Shown here: piece after piece, positions 1 to 8,914 of the stretch
Position numbering within the stretch: position 1 is the stretch's first letter
How the letters are laid out: every line of letters starts with the position of its first letter
Source of the DNA: Sporolactobacillus laevolacticus DSM 442
Lineage (GTDB): Bacteria > Bacillota > Bacilli > Bacillales > Sporolactobacillaceae
DNA: 64,000 bases
Direction: 5' to 3'
NCBI RefSeq assembly: GCF_000497245.1
Contig: NZ_AWTC01000001.1
Coordinates: 422,411-486,410 of the forward strand
The notes under the pieces: generated by a model
What the model was told of the DNA's origin: nothing
Database searches by the model: none
Seen by the model: the letters and a program-made list of their open reading frames with translations, nothing else
Position numbers and translations under genes: made by a program

Positions 1-77
1 TCCACATAACGTGGTGGCTTCACCATTGCTCACAGGATGTGAGCGTATTTTGTTGAAGTGCTTAGTCGAAGTTCCTT
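1..77 (+). repeat. Structured hairpin repeat, unit 1
   Basis: The unit holds hairpin CCAC-ATAAC-GTGG (2-14), arm CTTCACC (18-24), a perfect 7-bp hairpin with loop GGA (28-44), and the closing arm GTTGAAG (52-58, one mismatch to the first arm). The same architecture with different stem bases recurs at 5728-5856 and, reversed, at 50852-51022. It lies just beyond the 3' end of murC and runs opposite to it. No coding sequence was seen in 1-156. Confidence 0.75.
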
Positions 78-156
78 ATTCGTTTTTCTTATACTAAACA
101 CCGCTGATCTTTTCTCTTTGATACATTCTTATTTGTATAAAAAAAGGCGAAAGGAA

Positions 157-1479
157 TCACATTGTAGATGATTCCAATGCCTGTTTATATGCATTCTGAT
201 ACTTTTGAATATCTCCGGCACCCATGAAAAGCAAGACGCTATGTTTATACTGCTTCAAGTCTTCGATATTAGTGTTGTGCAAAATCTTGGAAGCGTTGAT
301 TCGATCCTGAAGATCATGGATCGAAAGTTTTCCGCTTTTCTCACGTGCAGACCCAAAGATATCGCATAGGTATACCTCATCGGCCGTATCAAGTGCTTCG
401 GCAAACTCATCCATAAACGTCATCGTTCTGGAATACGTATGCGGTTGGAAGATGGCAATGATTTTGCGATCCGGATATTTTTCGCGGGCAGCCTGAATGG
501 TCACCCGAATTTCAGTCGGATGATGGGCGTAGTCGTCAATCATTACTTGATCCCTAAGTTCAAGCTTTGTTTCGGAGAAGCGGCGTTTCACACCATGAAA
601 CTGCATCAATCGCTCTTTCACCAGTTCGATCGGCACATTCATATAGTTGCAGAAAGAGATCACGCCAAGCGCGTTCAGTACATTATGATTGCCATAACCG
701 GTAATTTTGAAGTGTCCGTAAAAATCGTTTCGTAAATATACATCAAATTCAGTTCCTGAATCGTCCGACAAAAATGTCACATTTCTTGCCTGAAAATCAT
801 TTTCTTCGTTAAATCCATAATAAATAATCGGTACATTTGATTTGATCATCTGCAGCTGCTCATTATCGCCGCAAGCAAAAACCGCTTTTTTTACTTTGAG
901 CGCCAGTTCTTGAAAAGCGCTGAAGACATCCTCGAGATCTTTGTAATAATCCGAATGGTCAAATTCGATATTTGTAATAAGGCAATAATCCGGGTCCGAA
1001 TGCAGAAAATGCCGTTTGTATTCGCAAGATTCCCAAATAAAGTACTTACCTTTATCGTTACCGGAACCCGTTCCGTCTCCGATTAAATACGAAGTAGGAG
1101 CGAATGCTTCAAATACAAAAGAAAGGAGTCCGGTTGTCGACGTTTTACCATGTGTCCCTGTGACGGCAACGCTTGTATAGTTCATCGCCAAATCACCAAG
1201 GAAATCATAATACCGGTAAACAGGAACGCCGATTTCTTTCGCCTTGACAATCTCTTCATGTTCATCCGGAAATGCATTTCCGGCAATCACAATTTCTTCT
1301 GATGTAATGTTATCTTTAGTAAAAGGCAATATTGTAATATTCTTGTCTTCCAATGCTTGCTGAGTAAAAAAACGTTTGTCATAATCAGAGCCCTGCACGT
1401 CATGATGCAGATCTTGAAGAATTTGAGCCAATGCGCTCATTCCTGTACCTTTTATGCCAACAAAATGGTATTTCACCAT
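157..1479 (-). CDS. murC: UDP-N-acetylmuramate--L-alanine ligase
   Basis: This is the cytoplasmic Mur ligase that joins L-alanine to UDP-MurNAc with ATP, the first step of the peptidoglycan stem peptide. The N-terminal Rossmann motif [11 protein letters not shown], the ATP loop [11 protein letters not shown] and the C-terminal motif [10 protein letters not shown] are all visible. The start chosen gives 440 aa, beginning MVKYHFVG, because GGAGGT lies six bases before that ATG. An in-frame ATG 36 bases upstream has no such site. The gene is followed (in genome order) by sftA, ytpR and ytpQ, the same neighbourhood as in B. subtilis. Confidence 0.96.
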   Translation of the reverse strand: MVKYHFVGIKGTGMSALAQILQDLHHDVQGSDYDKRFFTQQALEDKNITILPFTKDNITSEEIVIAGNAFPDEHEEIVKAKEIGVPVYRYYDFLGDLAMNYTSVAVTGTHGKTSTTGLLSFVFEAFAPTSYLIGDGTGSGNDKGKYFIWESCEYKRHFLHSDPDYCLITNIEFDHSDYYKDLEDVFSAFQELALKVKKAVFACGDNEQLQMIKSNVPIIYYGFNEENDFQARNVTFLSDDSGTEFDVYLRNDFYGHFKITGYGNHNVLNALGVISFCNYMNVPIELVKERLMQFHGVKRRFSETKLELRDQVMIDDYAHHPTEIRVTIQAAREKYPDRKIIAIFQPHTYSRTMTFMDEFAEALDTADEVYLCDIFGSAREKSGKLSIHDLQDRINASKILHNTNIEDLKQYKHSVLLFMGAGDIQKYQNAYKQALESSTM

Positions 1480-1771
1480 ACAATGACCTCCATATAATGC
1501 TTCGTGCATGACCAAATCGTTGCAATATGAATAGTATACTCAATAAACACCTATTCTGTGTACAACGGATCTGTTCAACGCCATTAACGTTACTCATTAA
1601 TACGCTCACAGCGGAAAGATCTCCTCAAGGAAATAAGGCCGCGAAAATGTGAACAGACTTGCTTTATGAACTTAGGGGTGTATACCATCCCAATCATGCC
1701 CGAGACTTATTTTAACCTTAATTATCAAGGTTGTAAAAGCATATTTATTAGCATTTCTTTTCTTATCGGAA

Positions 1772-4090
1772 TCAGAATTCTCCGCTTTCTTTTTGAACTG
1801 TCAAACTTTCCAGCTTGTCCTTAGAAAGCAATACTTGACGAGGCTTACTGCCATTATTGGCGGAAATCACATTGCGAAGTTCCAGTTCATCGACAAGACG
1901 CGCCGCCCGATTATAGCCCACTCGGAAATGCCTTTGGATACTTGATACTGATGCCTGACCTTGGTCAACAACGAAAGCCGTAACTTCATCAAGTAATTCG
2001 TCCTCCTGATCTGAACGCTCATAATCCGTGCGAACAATATCAGGAGAAAAAAGATAATCCAGTTTCGGCCAATTATGAAATGCTTGGGTTACACGATTAA
2101 TTTCTTCATCGGACACATAACAAGCCTGCAAACGGCGAAGACTGCGTGAGCCATTCTCAGCAAAAAGCAAATCACCTCGCCCAAGCAGTCTTTCCGCGCC
2201 TCCACAATCAAGAATAGTTCTTGAATCGGTTTGGGAGGACACGCTGAAGGCGATTCGAGTCGGAATATTTGATTTAATCAACCCGGTTATGACGTCTACC
2301 GATGGACGTTGTGTAGCAACGAGCAAGTGAATACCTGCCGCCCGCGCTTTTTGCGCTATTCTGCACACAGACTCCTCCACATCCTGCGGAGAAACCATCA
2401 TGAGATCAGCCAATTCATCAATGATGATGACTATGTATGGAATCTTCTCGCCTTGTGCCGTGCCGTCGTGTACTTTTCTATTATAGCCCTTCATGTCTCT
2501 GACCGCGTTTTGTGCGAAAATCCGATATCTCCGTTCCATCTCGTCAACTGCCCACTTAAGTGCTGCCGCTGCTTCTTTTGGCTCCGTAATTACTGGAGCT
2601 GCCAAGTGTGGAATCTCCTGATAAGGTGCCAGCTCGACAACCTTTGGATCAATCAATAGAAAACGAAGATCCTCAGGGGAAGTTCGGTAAATCAGGCTTA
2701 GAATGAGCGAATGGATGCATACACTTTTTCCGGATCCGGTTGCTCCTGCAATGAGTCCGTGCGGCATTTTCGTCAGATCCGTCACCACTTGATTACCTGA
2801 GACATCCTGACCAAGCGCCGCTGTCAGCGGAGCAGTACTGTTTTTGTAGGTATCGGATGTCAGTAATTGTTTCAGCAGGACCGGTCGACGCACATTATTC
2901 GGTATTTCAATCCCGACAGCACTAGTCCCGGGAACAGGAGCGATACGAATCTGCTTTGCAGCGAGGCTCAATTTTATATCCTCATTCAAGCTCAGCACTT
3001 TATTTATTTTCACTCCGGGATGGAGATGGAGATCAAATCGTGTGACACTCGGTCCCTGCACAAAACCGATCACATCAGCATCGACATGGAAATTTTCAAG
3101 TGTTTCAATCAAGGTTGCTTTTTTCTCTTCAATCCATGAATCACTATCTTTTTCCGATTGCGGTGAATCCTCAAGAAAATCTAAAGACAACTGTAATCCT
3201 GGAGCCTGTTGCTGTTCAGTTGCTGGCTGAGCAGAAGAGGGACGTGTTGGCACACGATCCGATTTAAACATCAGAACATTGAAGGGAACCCTTGACTGAG
3301 TGTCGTGGCGATGCGGCGACCGTGGAAGACGACTGCTTACCTTCATCATTTCATGCTGTTCACGGACAGGTTCATTATGAGGCGTTTCCCTAATGCCGGT
3401 CGTTGATGAAGAATGACTGCTTGTCACATCGCTGTTGTAAAAAGTTGTTTTCTTCTCCAATAACGATTCTTGTGTTGCCGAATCACTCGTTTCCTGTACC
3501 TGCTCACGCGTTTGCTGCTGTTCAGCAGGAGTTGCATCATATTCCTGACTTTTACTCTTGTATTCATCTTGAAAAGCGTCAGACTTTCTGCTGATTGAAG
3601 GTTGATCTGTGATCTTTCGATCAATCAGCGGATGCTCAGCATTCTGCGGAAGTTTAACGGATTTATGTAGCTGTTCCTCTTTTTTTCGTTCTAAAATCTG
3701 CTGCTTTTCACGTTCTTCTTTTTGCGCGTCCAGATAGAAGGACTCCTCCTGTTGCCCATGATAAAAGCTTTCAGGCGGCTGACGATAGCCAAAAACAGGA
3801 GATGGAACTTTAGTCAGACGAAACGGCGCTTTTTTCTTGTGATGATCTACCGTCTTCTTCTGGGGAACGCCGCTAGTCTCACTTTGTCTCTGTCTTGATG
3901 CAGGAGGTTTCCTTGTTTCATTTGAGGTGCCTTCCGGATACTGAGTGAGCATTTTCACTTCAACATTCCGGTGTGTATCTTTAAAACGCCCCACATGAGA
4001 TGAGGGCTGCTCAAACACATGGTTTGTTTCGCTCTCGTAATTATCATCATCATCCAAGCTGAAAAAACGACGCCACCATCTGTCGGCCAT
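1772..4090 (-). CDS. sftA: Soluble FtsK/SpoIIIE-family DNA translocase SftA
   Basis: This 772-aa protein is an ATP-driven DNA pump that clears chromosomal DNA from the division septum. About 300 N-terminal residues are hydrophilic and low in complexity (Q, S, K and E rich), with no membrane segment. That separates it from SpoIIIE, which has an N-terminal membrane domain. The motor follows, with Walker A GATGSGKS near residues 449-456 and Walker B IIIDELADLM near 555-564. A winged-helix gamma domain, expected to read KOPS-type DNA polarity signals, sits at about 700-760. The GTGAGGTG site upstream supports the ATG used. Its position next to murC and ytpR matches B. subtilis ytpS/ytpT. Confidence 0.93.
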   Translation of the reverse strand: MADRWWRRFFSLDDDDNYESETNHVFEQPSSHVGRFKDTHRNVEVKMLTQYPEGTSNETRKPPASRQRQSETSGVPQKKTVDHHKKKAPFRLTKVPSPVFGYRQPPESFYHGQQEESFYLDAQKEEREKQQILERKKEEQLHKSVKLPQNAEHPLIDRKITDQPSISRKSDAFQDEYKSKSQEYDATPAEQQQTREQVQETSDSATQESLLEKKTTFYNSDVTSSHSSSTTGIRETPHNEPVREQHEMMKVSSRLPRSPHRHDTQSRVPFNVLMFKSDRVPTRPSSAQPATEQQQAPGLQLSLDFLEDSPQSEKDSDSWIEEKKATLIETLENFHVDADVIGFVQGPSVTRFDLHLHPGVKINKVLSLNEDIKLSLAAKQIRIAPVPGTSAVGIEIPNNVRRPVLLKQLLTSDTYKNSTAPLTAALGQDVSGNQVVTDLTKMPHGLIAGATGSGKSVCIHSLILSLIYRTSPEDLRFLLIDPKVVELAPYQEIPHLAAPVITEPKEAAAALKWAVDEMERRYRIFAQNAVRDMKGYNRKVHDGTAQGEKIPYIVIIIDELADLMMVSPQDVEESVCRIAQKARAAGIHLLVATQRPSVDVITGLIKSNIPTRIAFSVSSQTDSRTILDCGGAERLLGRGDLLFAENGSRSLRRLQACYVSDEEINRVTQAFHNWPKLDYLFSPDIVRTDYERSDQEDELLDEVTAFVVDQGQASVSSIQRHFRVGYNRAARLVDELELRNVISANNGSKPRQVLLSKDKLESLTVQKESGEF

Positions 4091-4119
4091 TGCTATTCAC
4101 CTCACCTTCACATGACCTC

Positions 4120-4749
4120 TTAGTGTGAAGCATGCATTTTCTGTACCACTAATGTATAAAAATTCTGACCCGTCTCTGTTCCGGGATCAAGAACGAGAAT
4201 TCCTCTCTTTTGCGGAGCATTAGGAAGATCGAGTTCACGTGCAGAACAGATCATCCCATCTGACGATACGCCTCTGAGCACTGTAGGACGAATAATTGTG
4301 CCATTGGGCATCAAAGCGCCCAGTTTTGCAACAACCACTTTCTGGTCTTTATCAATATTTGGAGCGCCGCAGACGATCTGCAGAATCTCATTGCCACAGT
4401 CCACTCGGCAAACATGCATGTGATCCGAATCAGGATGCTCTTCAAGATCAAGCACATGGCCAGAGACGATTAAAGGTTGTAAATCATGAGGCAGCTCCGG
4501 ATCCAAACCACAATCAACCAGTTTTTTATTCAGAGCATCGATGAGCTGCTCGTCAGGTTTCACCTGGCCGGCAGTATGGACATCAAGAAATTGCGAGGCA
4601 TTGGAAAAATTAAAGCCAAGCGTTTCATCTGTCCCGATGTCGTAGATTCTTGTTACTTCACCTTTACTCTGAAATGTTTGCTTTCCGCCCTCCTTTAAAT
4701 AAAGAATCAGCGTATCACCAATACCCTCACGATTATAATAAAGAATCAT
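4120..4749 (-). CDS. ytpR: YtpR family tRNA-binding domain protein
   Basis: The protein has 209 aa. The second half (about residues 92-200) is an EMAP/PheT-type OB-fold tRNA-binding domain, with the typical stretches VDCGNEILQIVCGAPN, VAKLGALMPNG and LRGVSSDGMICSARELDL. The N-terminal part matches the short DUF4479 region of YtpR proteins. The domain is the same as the N-terminus of phenylalanyl-tRNA synthetase beta, but no synthetase part is present. AAGGAG precedes the ATG by eight bases. Its exact role is not established. It lies between sftA and ytpQ, probably in one transcript. Confidence 0.9.
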   Translation of the reverse strand: MILYYNREGIGDTLILYLKEGGKQTFQSKGEVTRIYDIGTDETLGFNFSNASQFLDVHTAGQVKPDEQLIDALNKKLVDCGLDPELPHDLQPLIVSGHVLDLEEHPDSDHMHVCRVDCGNEILQIVCGAPNIDKDQKVVVAKLGALMPNGTIIRPTVLRGVSSDGMICSARELDLPNAPQKRGILVLDPGTETGQNFYTLVVQKMHASH

Positions 4750-4840
4750 TCGTTAAACTCCTTCCGATTACATAGGTTCCGTTGTTTCCCCGTAAAAAAC
4801 CATGTAGCATGCTTTCTCATGTTTACTCTGTTAACACAGA

Positions 4841-5653
4841 TTAATCTTTTGATTTTCCAATGATTGGCCGCTTATTGGCCATAATAAAGATCGGTTCAAG
4901 GCTTTCTTTTTCAAAAACGAAAGGAAGCATGGTAATTCTTATAGTTCCTAATGTGTAAAACTTCATCGTCATTTGAGCCAGAATATCATAGCCTTCTGCA
5001 TTAACAATATCGCCAAAGATCAGCACATCTTGATGCGGAATGGCAACGGTTAGGTCTCCAACTGCTTTAGCGCGCATGTCAGCAACAAGTTTTCGGTTCA
5101 ATACTCTGCTGGCATCAAAGCCGTCATTTGTGTGAATAAAATAAAAAGCGTTATTTTTGACCACGTCTTTTTTGATTTTAATTGGCAGCTCGCTAAGGTT
5201 AAAAGAAGCCAATTCGATTAACGCCTGCTCATCCAGCCCTTCACGAACCAGAAACTGGTCATCAATCAACCTGCACGCATTCCCAAGATCAAGGGCATAG
5301 AAAATTTTTGTTTCAGCCGTATGGTCTCTCGTAACTAATTTGCGTCCGTCAGATGTATGGTCGGGAAATGACGCAGAACGGATCACTGGAAAAATGCGGT
5401 TTTCTTTTCCCTTTAAATGTAGAGAACTTGCCATCGCGCGTAATCCGCGATCAATAGCGAGAATGGTTTGATCCAGTGACTCAGGTCCTTCTTCATGAAA
5501 ACGGCGCAAAAGCTCAGAAAGAGAGATTGTCACGCCTTGTCCACTATGTTCCTGTTCAATCCGCATGCTCTCTTTTTTCATGTCAAAACGAACAGTTCGT
5601 CCCTCAGCATTCAGTCGGCTATTAAGGATATTTATCATTTCGGCAAGATCCAT
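4841..5653 (-). CDS. ytpQ: DUF1444 family protein YtpQ
   Basis: This is a 270-aa soluble protein of the DUF1444 family, whose function is unknown. Family features seen by eye include an acidic N-terminal helix region, the central segment DLGNACRLIDDQFLVREGL, and a hydrophobic C-terminal strand region. The ATG used is about ten bases after AGGGG; an in-frame TTG six bases upstream is an alternative. Co-orientation with ytpR, sftA and murC is the conserved Bacillales order. Confidence 0.88.
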   Translation of the reverse strand: MDLAEMINILNSRLNAEGRTVRFDMKKESMRIEQEHSGQGVTISLSELLRRFHEEGPESLDQTILAIDRGLRAMASSLHLKGKENRIFPVIRSASFPDHTSDGRKLVTRDHTAETKIFYALDLGNACRLIDDQFLVREGLDEQALIELASFNLSELPIKIKKDVVKNNAFYFIHTNDGFDASRVLNRKLVADMRAKAVGDLTVAIPHQDVLIFGDIVNAEGYDILAQMTMKFYTLGTIRITMLPFVFEKESLEPIFIMANKRPIIGKSKD

Positions 5654-5700
5654 AAGCAATCAGCCCCTTTTCTTTCCATCCACACCATCACACCGCCTCC

Positions 5701-5722
5701 TGAACCACGAGAACGCGGTTCA
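5701..5722. repeat. Small hairpin at edge of repeat array
   Basis: TGAACC and GGTTCA form a short inverted repeat immediately before the structured repeat array at 5728. It has no T-run, so it is not a terminator. It may belong to the repeat element or be an independent structure. Confidence 0.45.
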
Positions 5723-5727
5723 GCCAA

Positions 5728-5856
5728 CTTCCACAGGATGTGGTGACTTCTGCGTTGTGCATAGGACGTACTTCCGCAGGATGCGGTGGCTTTCGCGTTG
5801 TACACAGGACGCGTACGCATTTAGCGAAAGATCCTCTTCTTATTAGCAGAAGATCC
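5728..5856 (+). repeat. Structured hairpin repeat, nested double unit 2a/2b
   Basis: The outer unit has hairpin CCACA-GGA-TGTGG (5731-5743), arm CTTCTGC (5747-5753) and closing arm GCAGAAG (5846-5852). A second unit sits inside the outer arms: hairpin CCGCA-GGA-TGCGG (5774-5786), arm CTTTCGC (5790-5796), hairpin GTAC-acaggacgc-GTAC (5800-5816) and closing arm GCGAAAG (5824-5830). Both arm pairs are perfectly complementary yet differ from each other. The array fills most of the ytpQ-DUF84 gap and is antisense to the flanking genes. Confidence 0.8.
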
Positions 5857-5929
5857 TTCTTAACCTTTTCCCGGACTTTCGAACAGTCTCTATTAGTTTA
5901 GCATAGGCATGCTCCTATTTAACAGCACC

Positions 5930-6469
5930 TTAACCTTCCCCATGCTGAACGTTTTTTTGGTGCGCATACATGCCCTCAATTAATTTAAGAATGTGAAGAA
6001 ACATCTCCGTACGTGTAATTCTTCCCTCTGTCAAAACACCGATGGTTCCACCATGTGTATGGACATTTTTCTGATGTGCATAGGCATCAGCGATATCCCC
6101 GAGCTCGTTTCCGGCTCGGACACCTTCAGCAAGCACTTCAGGAAGGAGAATTCTGGCGCCTCCCGCACTGATCACATGACCGAAGCGGTCAGCAGCCGCT
6201 GCCCAGTTACATAAATACATGTCACCTTCGATATCGGACACACCACCCTCCATACCAATGCCAAACGACACAGCTTCATCCTGATCCAGCACGGCTTTTG
6301 CACGATTAATTGCGCCTTGCCGAGTCTCAATGTCGGACATAGGCATTGCAGACACACCTGAAGGTACATTATAGCTTCGAATTATTGCATCTATATCACC
6401 GCTACGTATTAATTGTTTTACAGCATCTATTTTCGCCGGATTTTTCGTTCCCACTCCAATGATGGTCAT
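5930..6469 (-). CDS. DUF84 inosine/xanthosine triphosphatase-like protein
   Basis: This 179-aa protein has the YjjX/DUF84 fold, which hydrolyses non-canonical nucleoside triphosphates (ITP/XTP). Characteristic stretches are VGTKNPAKIDAV at the N-terminus, SFGIGMEGGV in the middle and HGGTIGVLTEGRITR near the C-terminus. An odd feature is that the heptad YAHQKNV, followed shortly by HG, occurs twice, once internally and once as the extreme C-terminal tail. The tail may be a small duplication. GAAGG precedes the ATG. It is not part of the canonical ytpQ neighbourhood by any motif I can see. Confidence 0.85.
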   Translation of the reverse strand: MTIIGVGTKNPAKIDAVKQLIRSGDIDAIIRSYNVPSGVSAMPMSDIETRQGAINRAKAVLDQDEAVSFGIGMEGGVSDIEGDMYLCNWAAAADRFGHVISAGGARILLPEVLAEGVRAGNELGDIADAYAHQKNVHTHGGTIGVLTEGRITRTEMFLHILKLIEGMYAHQKNVQHGEG

Positions 6470-6733
6470 TCAATTGCCTTCTTTCCTCAACTTCTTTATA
6501 AAAAACTGTCTGCAGATCATATAAAAATGAATTAATGGCTATAGACTTAATCGTTCAAACATCAGTTGGCTATATTTTACTTGGTAAAACGAACAGCTAA
6601 CATTATACTTTTAAATAGGCATTTAAAAATCCAGTAACATGGCAGGATCTTTATCTAAGAGCAAAGGGTTTCGGCTCAGGTTTGCCAAAACTGCTAAGTC
6701 CTGTCCTGCGGAATCAGGAACGGAGGAGTTAAG

Positions 6734-7057
6734 ATGAGCAAACACTTTGGAACAGCCATTGTTGTGGGGGCAATTGCAGGATACCTTGCCGGAATCGCCA
6801 CATGCCGATTAATGGCTGAGAAAAAGACCTTAAGTTCAGAACATGTATTAGATCGCGTAAAAAAAGCGGTTAGCGAGCAATTGCCAATAAACGGTGCCTG
6901 GATTTATCTTACCCCCCACAAATGGTCAAAAGACAGTTTTACCCATTTTGTGTATAAAGGGGGTCTGACCTCGAGCGAAAACGGGATCAGCCGTCACTTT
7001 GACTTTATAGCAGATGCGCACAGCGGGACACTCTTGGAATTAAAAGCACAAAAATAG
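6734..7057 (+). CDS. Small membrane-anchored PepSY-like protein
   Basis: This 107-aa protein has one N-terminal hydrophobic segment (about residues 8-25). It is followed by an extracytoplasmic part that resembles a PepSY-like or YtzB domain, with HFDFIADAHSGTLLELK at the end. GGAGGAG lies just before the ATG. It is divergent from the DUF84 gene and convergent with trmB. Function is unknown. The match to B. subtilis YtzB is by position and general shape, so I give no symbol. Confidence 0.72.
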   Translation: MSKHFGTAIVVGAIAGYLAGIATCRLMAEKKTLSSEHVLDRVKKAVSEQLPINGAWIYLTPHKWSKDSFTHFVYKGGLTSSENGISRHFDFIADAHSGTLLELKAQK

Positions 7058-7062
7058 AAGTA

Positions 7063-7090
7063 GGGCCCCATGCTCGGAGCGTGGGGCCGC
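7063..7090. terminator. Terminator between ytzB-like gene and trmB
   Basis: GGCCCCA and TGGGGCC form a strong GC-rich hairpin a few bases after the small gene's stop and next to the trmB stop. It can stop transcripts from either side, although neither flank has a long T-run. Confidence 0.6.
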
Positions 7091-7091
7091 T

Positions 7092-7733
7092 TCATTCACT
7101 GGAAATTGCTTCGCAGCGATAAATACGCTGACCTTTTTCAGAAAACTTTTCTTCGTACTCTGTAACGACATTATCCTTTACCCGTGCATGATGAAGGTCG
7201 AGACTAATGTTTTGCAGTGTAAAGCCGTACTTGGAAAAACTTTCAAGTGAGTATTCAAATAAGGCTTGATTATCCGTTTTAAAATGCAGGATACCACCTT
7301 TTTTCAATACATATTCATACTGGGCGAGAAATGTAGAGTAGGTGAGCCTGCGTTTCTCATGGCGATTTTTCGGCCACGGATCACAAAAATTGAGATAAAG
7401 AGCGTCTACCTCATCTTCGGCAAAGAACTCAGTGAGTCCCCTGGCATCCTCATTAATCAGCCTCACATTTTCAATCTCTTCATCCAAGCATCTATCAAGT
7501 GCTGTGACAATGATGCTTTCATGCAGTTCGATCCCCACGAAATTATTATTCGGATATTTTTTTGCCATACCCGTGATAAAACGTCCTTTTCCCGAACCAA
7601 TTTCTACATGAAGCGGCGCCTCTCTATGAAACTCGTCATGCCACTCGCCGTTACAATCTCTAGGCGACTGAACAACAATATCCGAATGACGGTCAAGTTT
7701 TCCCTTAGCCCAGGGTTTATGGCGTACTCTCAT
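7092..7733 (-). CDS. trmB: tRNA (guanine-N7-)-methyltransferase
   Basis: This 213-aa enzyme transfers a methyl group from SAM to N7 of G46 in tRNA. The SAM-binding loop HVEIGSGKGRFI and the tRNA-binding signature NFCDPWPKNRHEKRRL are present. AAAGGAG precedes the ATG by eight bases. Length and position before ytmP are as in B. subtilis. Confidence 0.95.
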   Translation of the reverse strand: MRVRHKPWAKGKLDRHSDIVVQSPRDCNGEWHDEFHREAPLHVEIGSGKGRFITGMAKKYPNNNFVGIELHESIIVTALDRCLDEEIENVRLINEDARGLTEFFAEDEVDALYLNFCDPWPKNRHEKRRLTYSTFLAQYEYVLKKGGILHFKTDNQALFEYSLESFSKYGFTLQNISLDLHHARVKDNVVTEYEEKFSEKGQRIYRCEAISSE

Positions 7734-7997
7734 GTATAACGCTCCTTTACACTCAACTAATTTATCAACATCCAGAACAGTCTGCGCATAACTCTACAAA
7801 CTGTCTGATTTTTACCCACAGCTATCATTTCTGCTTCTATTTTACCATTACCTGCATGTCTGCCCCAGATGATTGCCGTTAATAAGTGCCGAAGTCCGCA
7901 AAAAACGCATCCTCCTAATCTCACTGGAAGATGCTGGTTATGAAAAAAGTAACAATACCCGGTTACTTACTTTGCACTCATGCAGGCCGCCGGAAAA

Positions 7998-8798
7998 TCA
8001 GTGAAGTATTTCCGCCGCATAGTCATTCAGCCAGAGCAAATCTTTTTCAAACAAAATGATTTTCTTCATTTCAGCATGTTCCTGATGCCAAAACATAAAC
8101 CTCAGAGTCATAGCCACCATATGCCAGATGAGCCGCAGCTGCAGAGACCGGTTAAATTCAAGGCCATACAAGCCAAGCCAATCTTCCCACTGATCTTCTT
8201 CTACATACCAGTACAACAGCATCGCAAGATCCATCGCCGGGTCAGCAATGACTGCCTGATCCCAGTCCACGAGATACAAATTCTTCTCTTCATGGCCAAG
8301 AAGCCAGTTATTATGATTAATATCCGAATGACAGACCATTTTTTTTGGATATTCAGCCAATTCCGCAGTATCCTTCAAAAAGTTGATCGCTTGACGCAGC
8401 GCGCGTGTCTCTGTCCGTCCCTTTGCCTGCTCAGCAAGACGGTTCAGAATTTCCGCAGTGGTCACTGGCTTTTTGCCCAGCCGTCTCAACATGGATAACA
8501 GCGGCTCGGAAGTATGAATTTTTTTCAGCAGACCGGCGACTTGCTCCGAAGACATTTCTTTCGGCGTCAGCACCCTTCCGTTCATCCACTTTTGCGCAGT
8601 CAGCACATCACCATTATCCATGCGCCGTGTCCAGAGCAATTTCGGAACGATGCCCTCCGCAGAGAGAACAGCAAGAAATGGGGAAGAATTCCGCTTGATA
8701 AACAGCTTATTTTCCCCGGAACTTGCCATGTAGGCTTCTCCTGTTAATCCTCCTGCCGGAGAAATTTCCCAATTCTCGCCATCAAAAAACCTGATCAA
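7998..8798 (-). CDS. ytmP: Aminoglycoside/choline kinase-like phosphotransferase YtmP
   Basis: This 266-aa protein has the APH/choline-kinase fold. The catalytic loop CHSDINHNNWL (Brenner motif) and the metal-binding motif LVDWDQA are clear. The substrate is unknown; members of this group phosphorylate small alcohols or amino-sugars. The start is a TTG after GGTGG, and no better ATG exists. The gap to trmB (7740-7997) contains no gene I can support. Confidence 0.85.
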   Translation of the reverse strand: MIRFFDGENWEISPAGGLTGEAYMASSGENKLFIKRNSSPFLAVLSAEGIVPKLLWTRRMDNGDVLTAQKWMNGRVLTPKEMSSEQVAGLLKKIHTSEPLLSMLRRLGKKPVTTAEILNRLAEQAKGRTETRALRQAINFLKDTAELAEYPKKMVCHSDINHNNWLLGHEEKNLYLVDWDQAVIADPAMDLAMLLYWYVEEDQWEDWLGLYGLEFNRSLQLRLIWHMVAMTLRFMFWHQEHAEMKKIILFEKDLLWLNDYAAEILH

Positions 8799-8914
8799 AG
8801 CAATCCACCATTGCCTTTCTAAGCCTGCTTATTTATTCACTGCGAAAAACAGACTATGCCTAAAAATATACCACTTTCCTGTCCAATCAACAATCATAAA
8901 AGTTAGAATGCGCA

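Noticed and set aside
1700..1750. Hairpin AACCTT/AAGGTT after sftA
   Set aside because: No T-run follows the stem on either strand, so I do not call it a terminator.
7861..7930. Possible further hairpin repeat (GCATCCTCC, GGAAGATGC)
   Set aside because: The hairpins and arms of the repeat family cannot be drawn here; the resemblance is limited to a few bases.
7980..8498. Long open frame on the plus strand
   Set aside because: It is antisense to the kinase-like gene ytmP, has no ribosome site or family features, and follows that gene's codon pattern in reverse.
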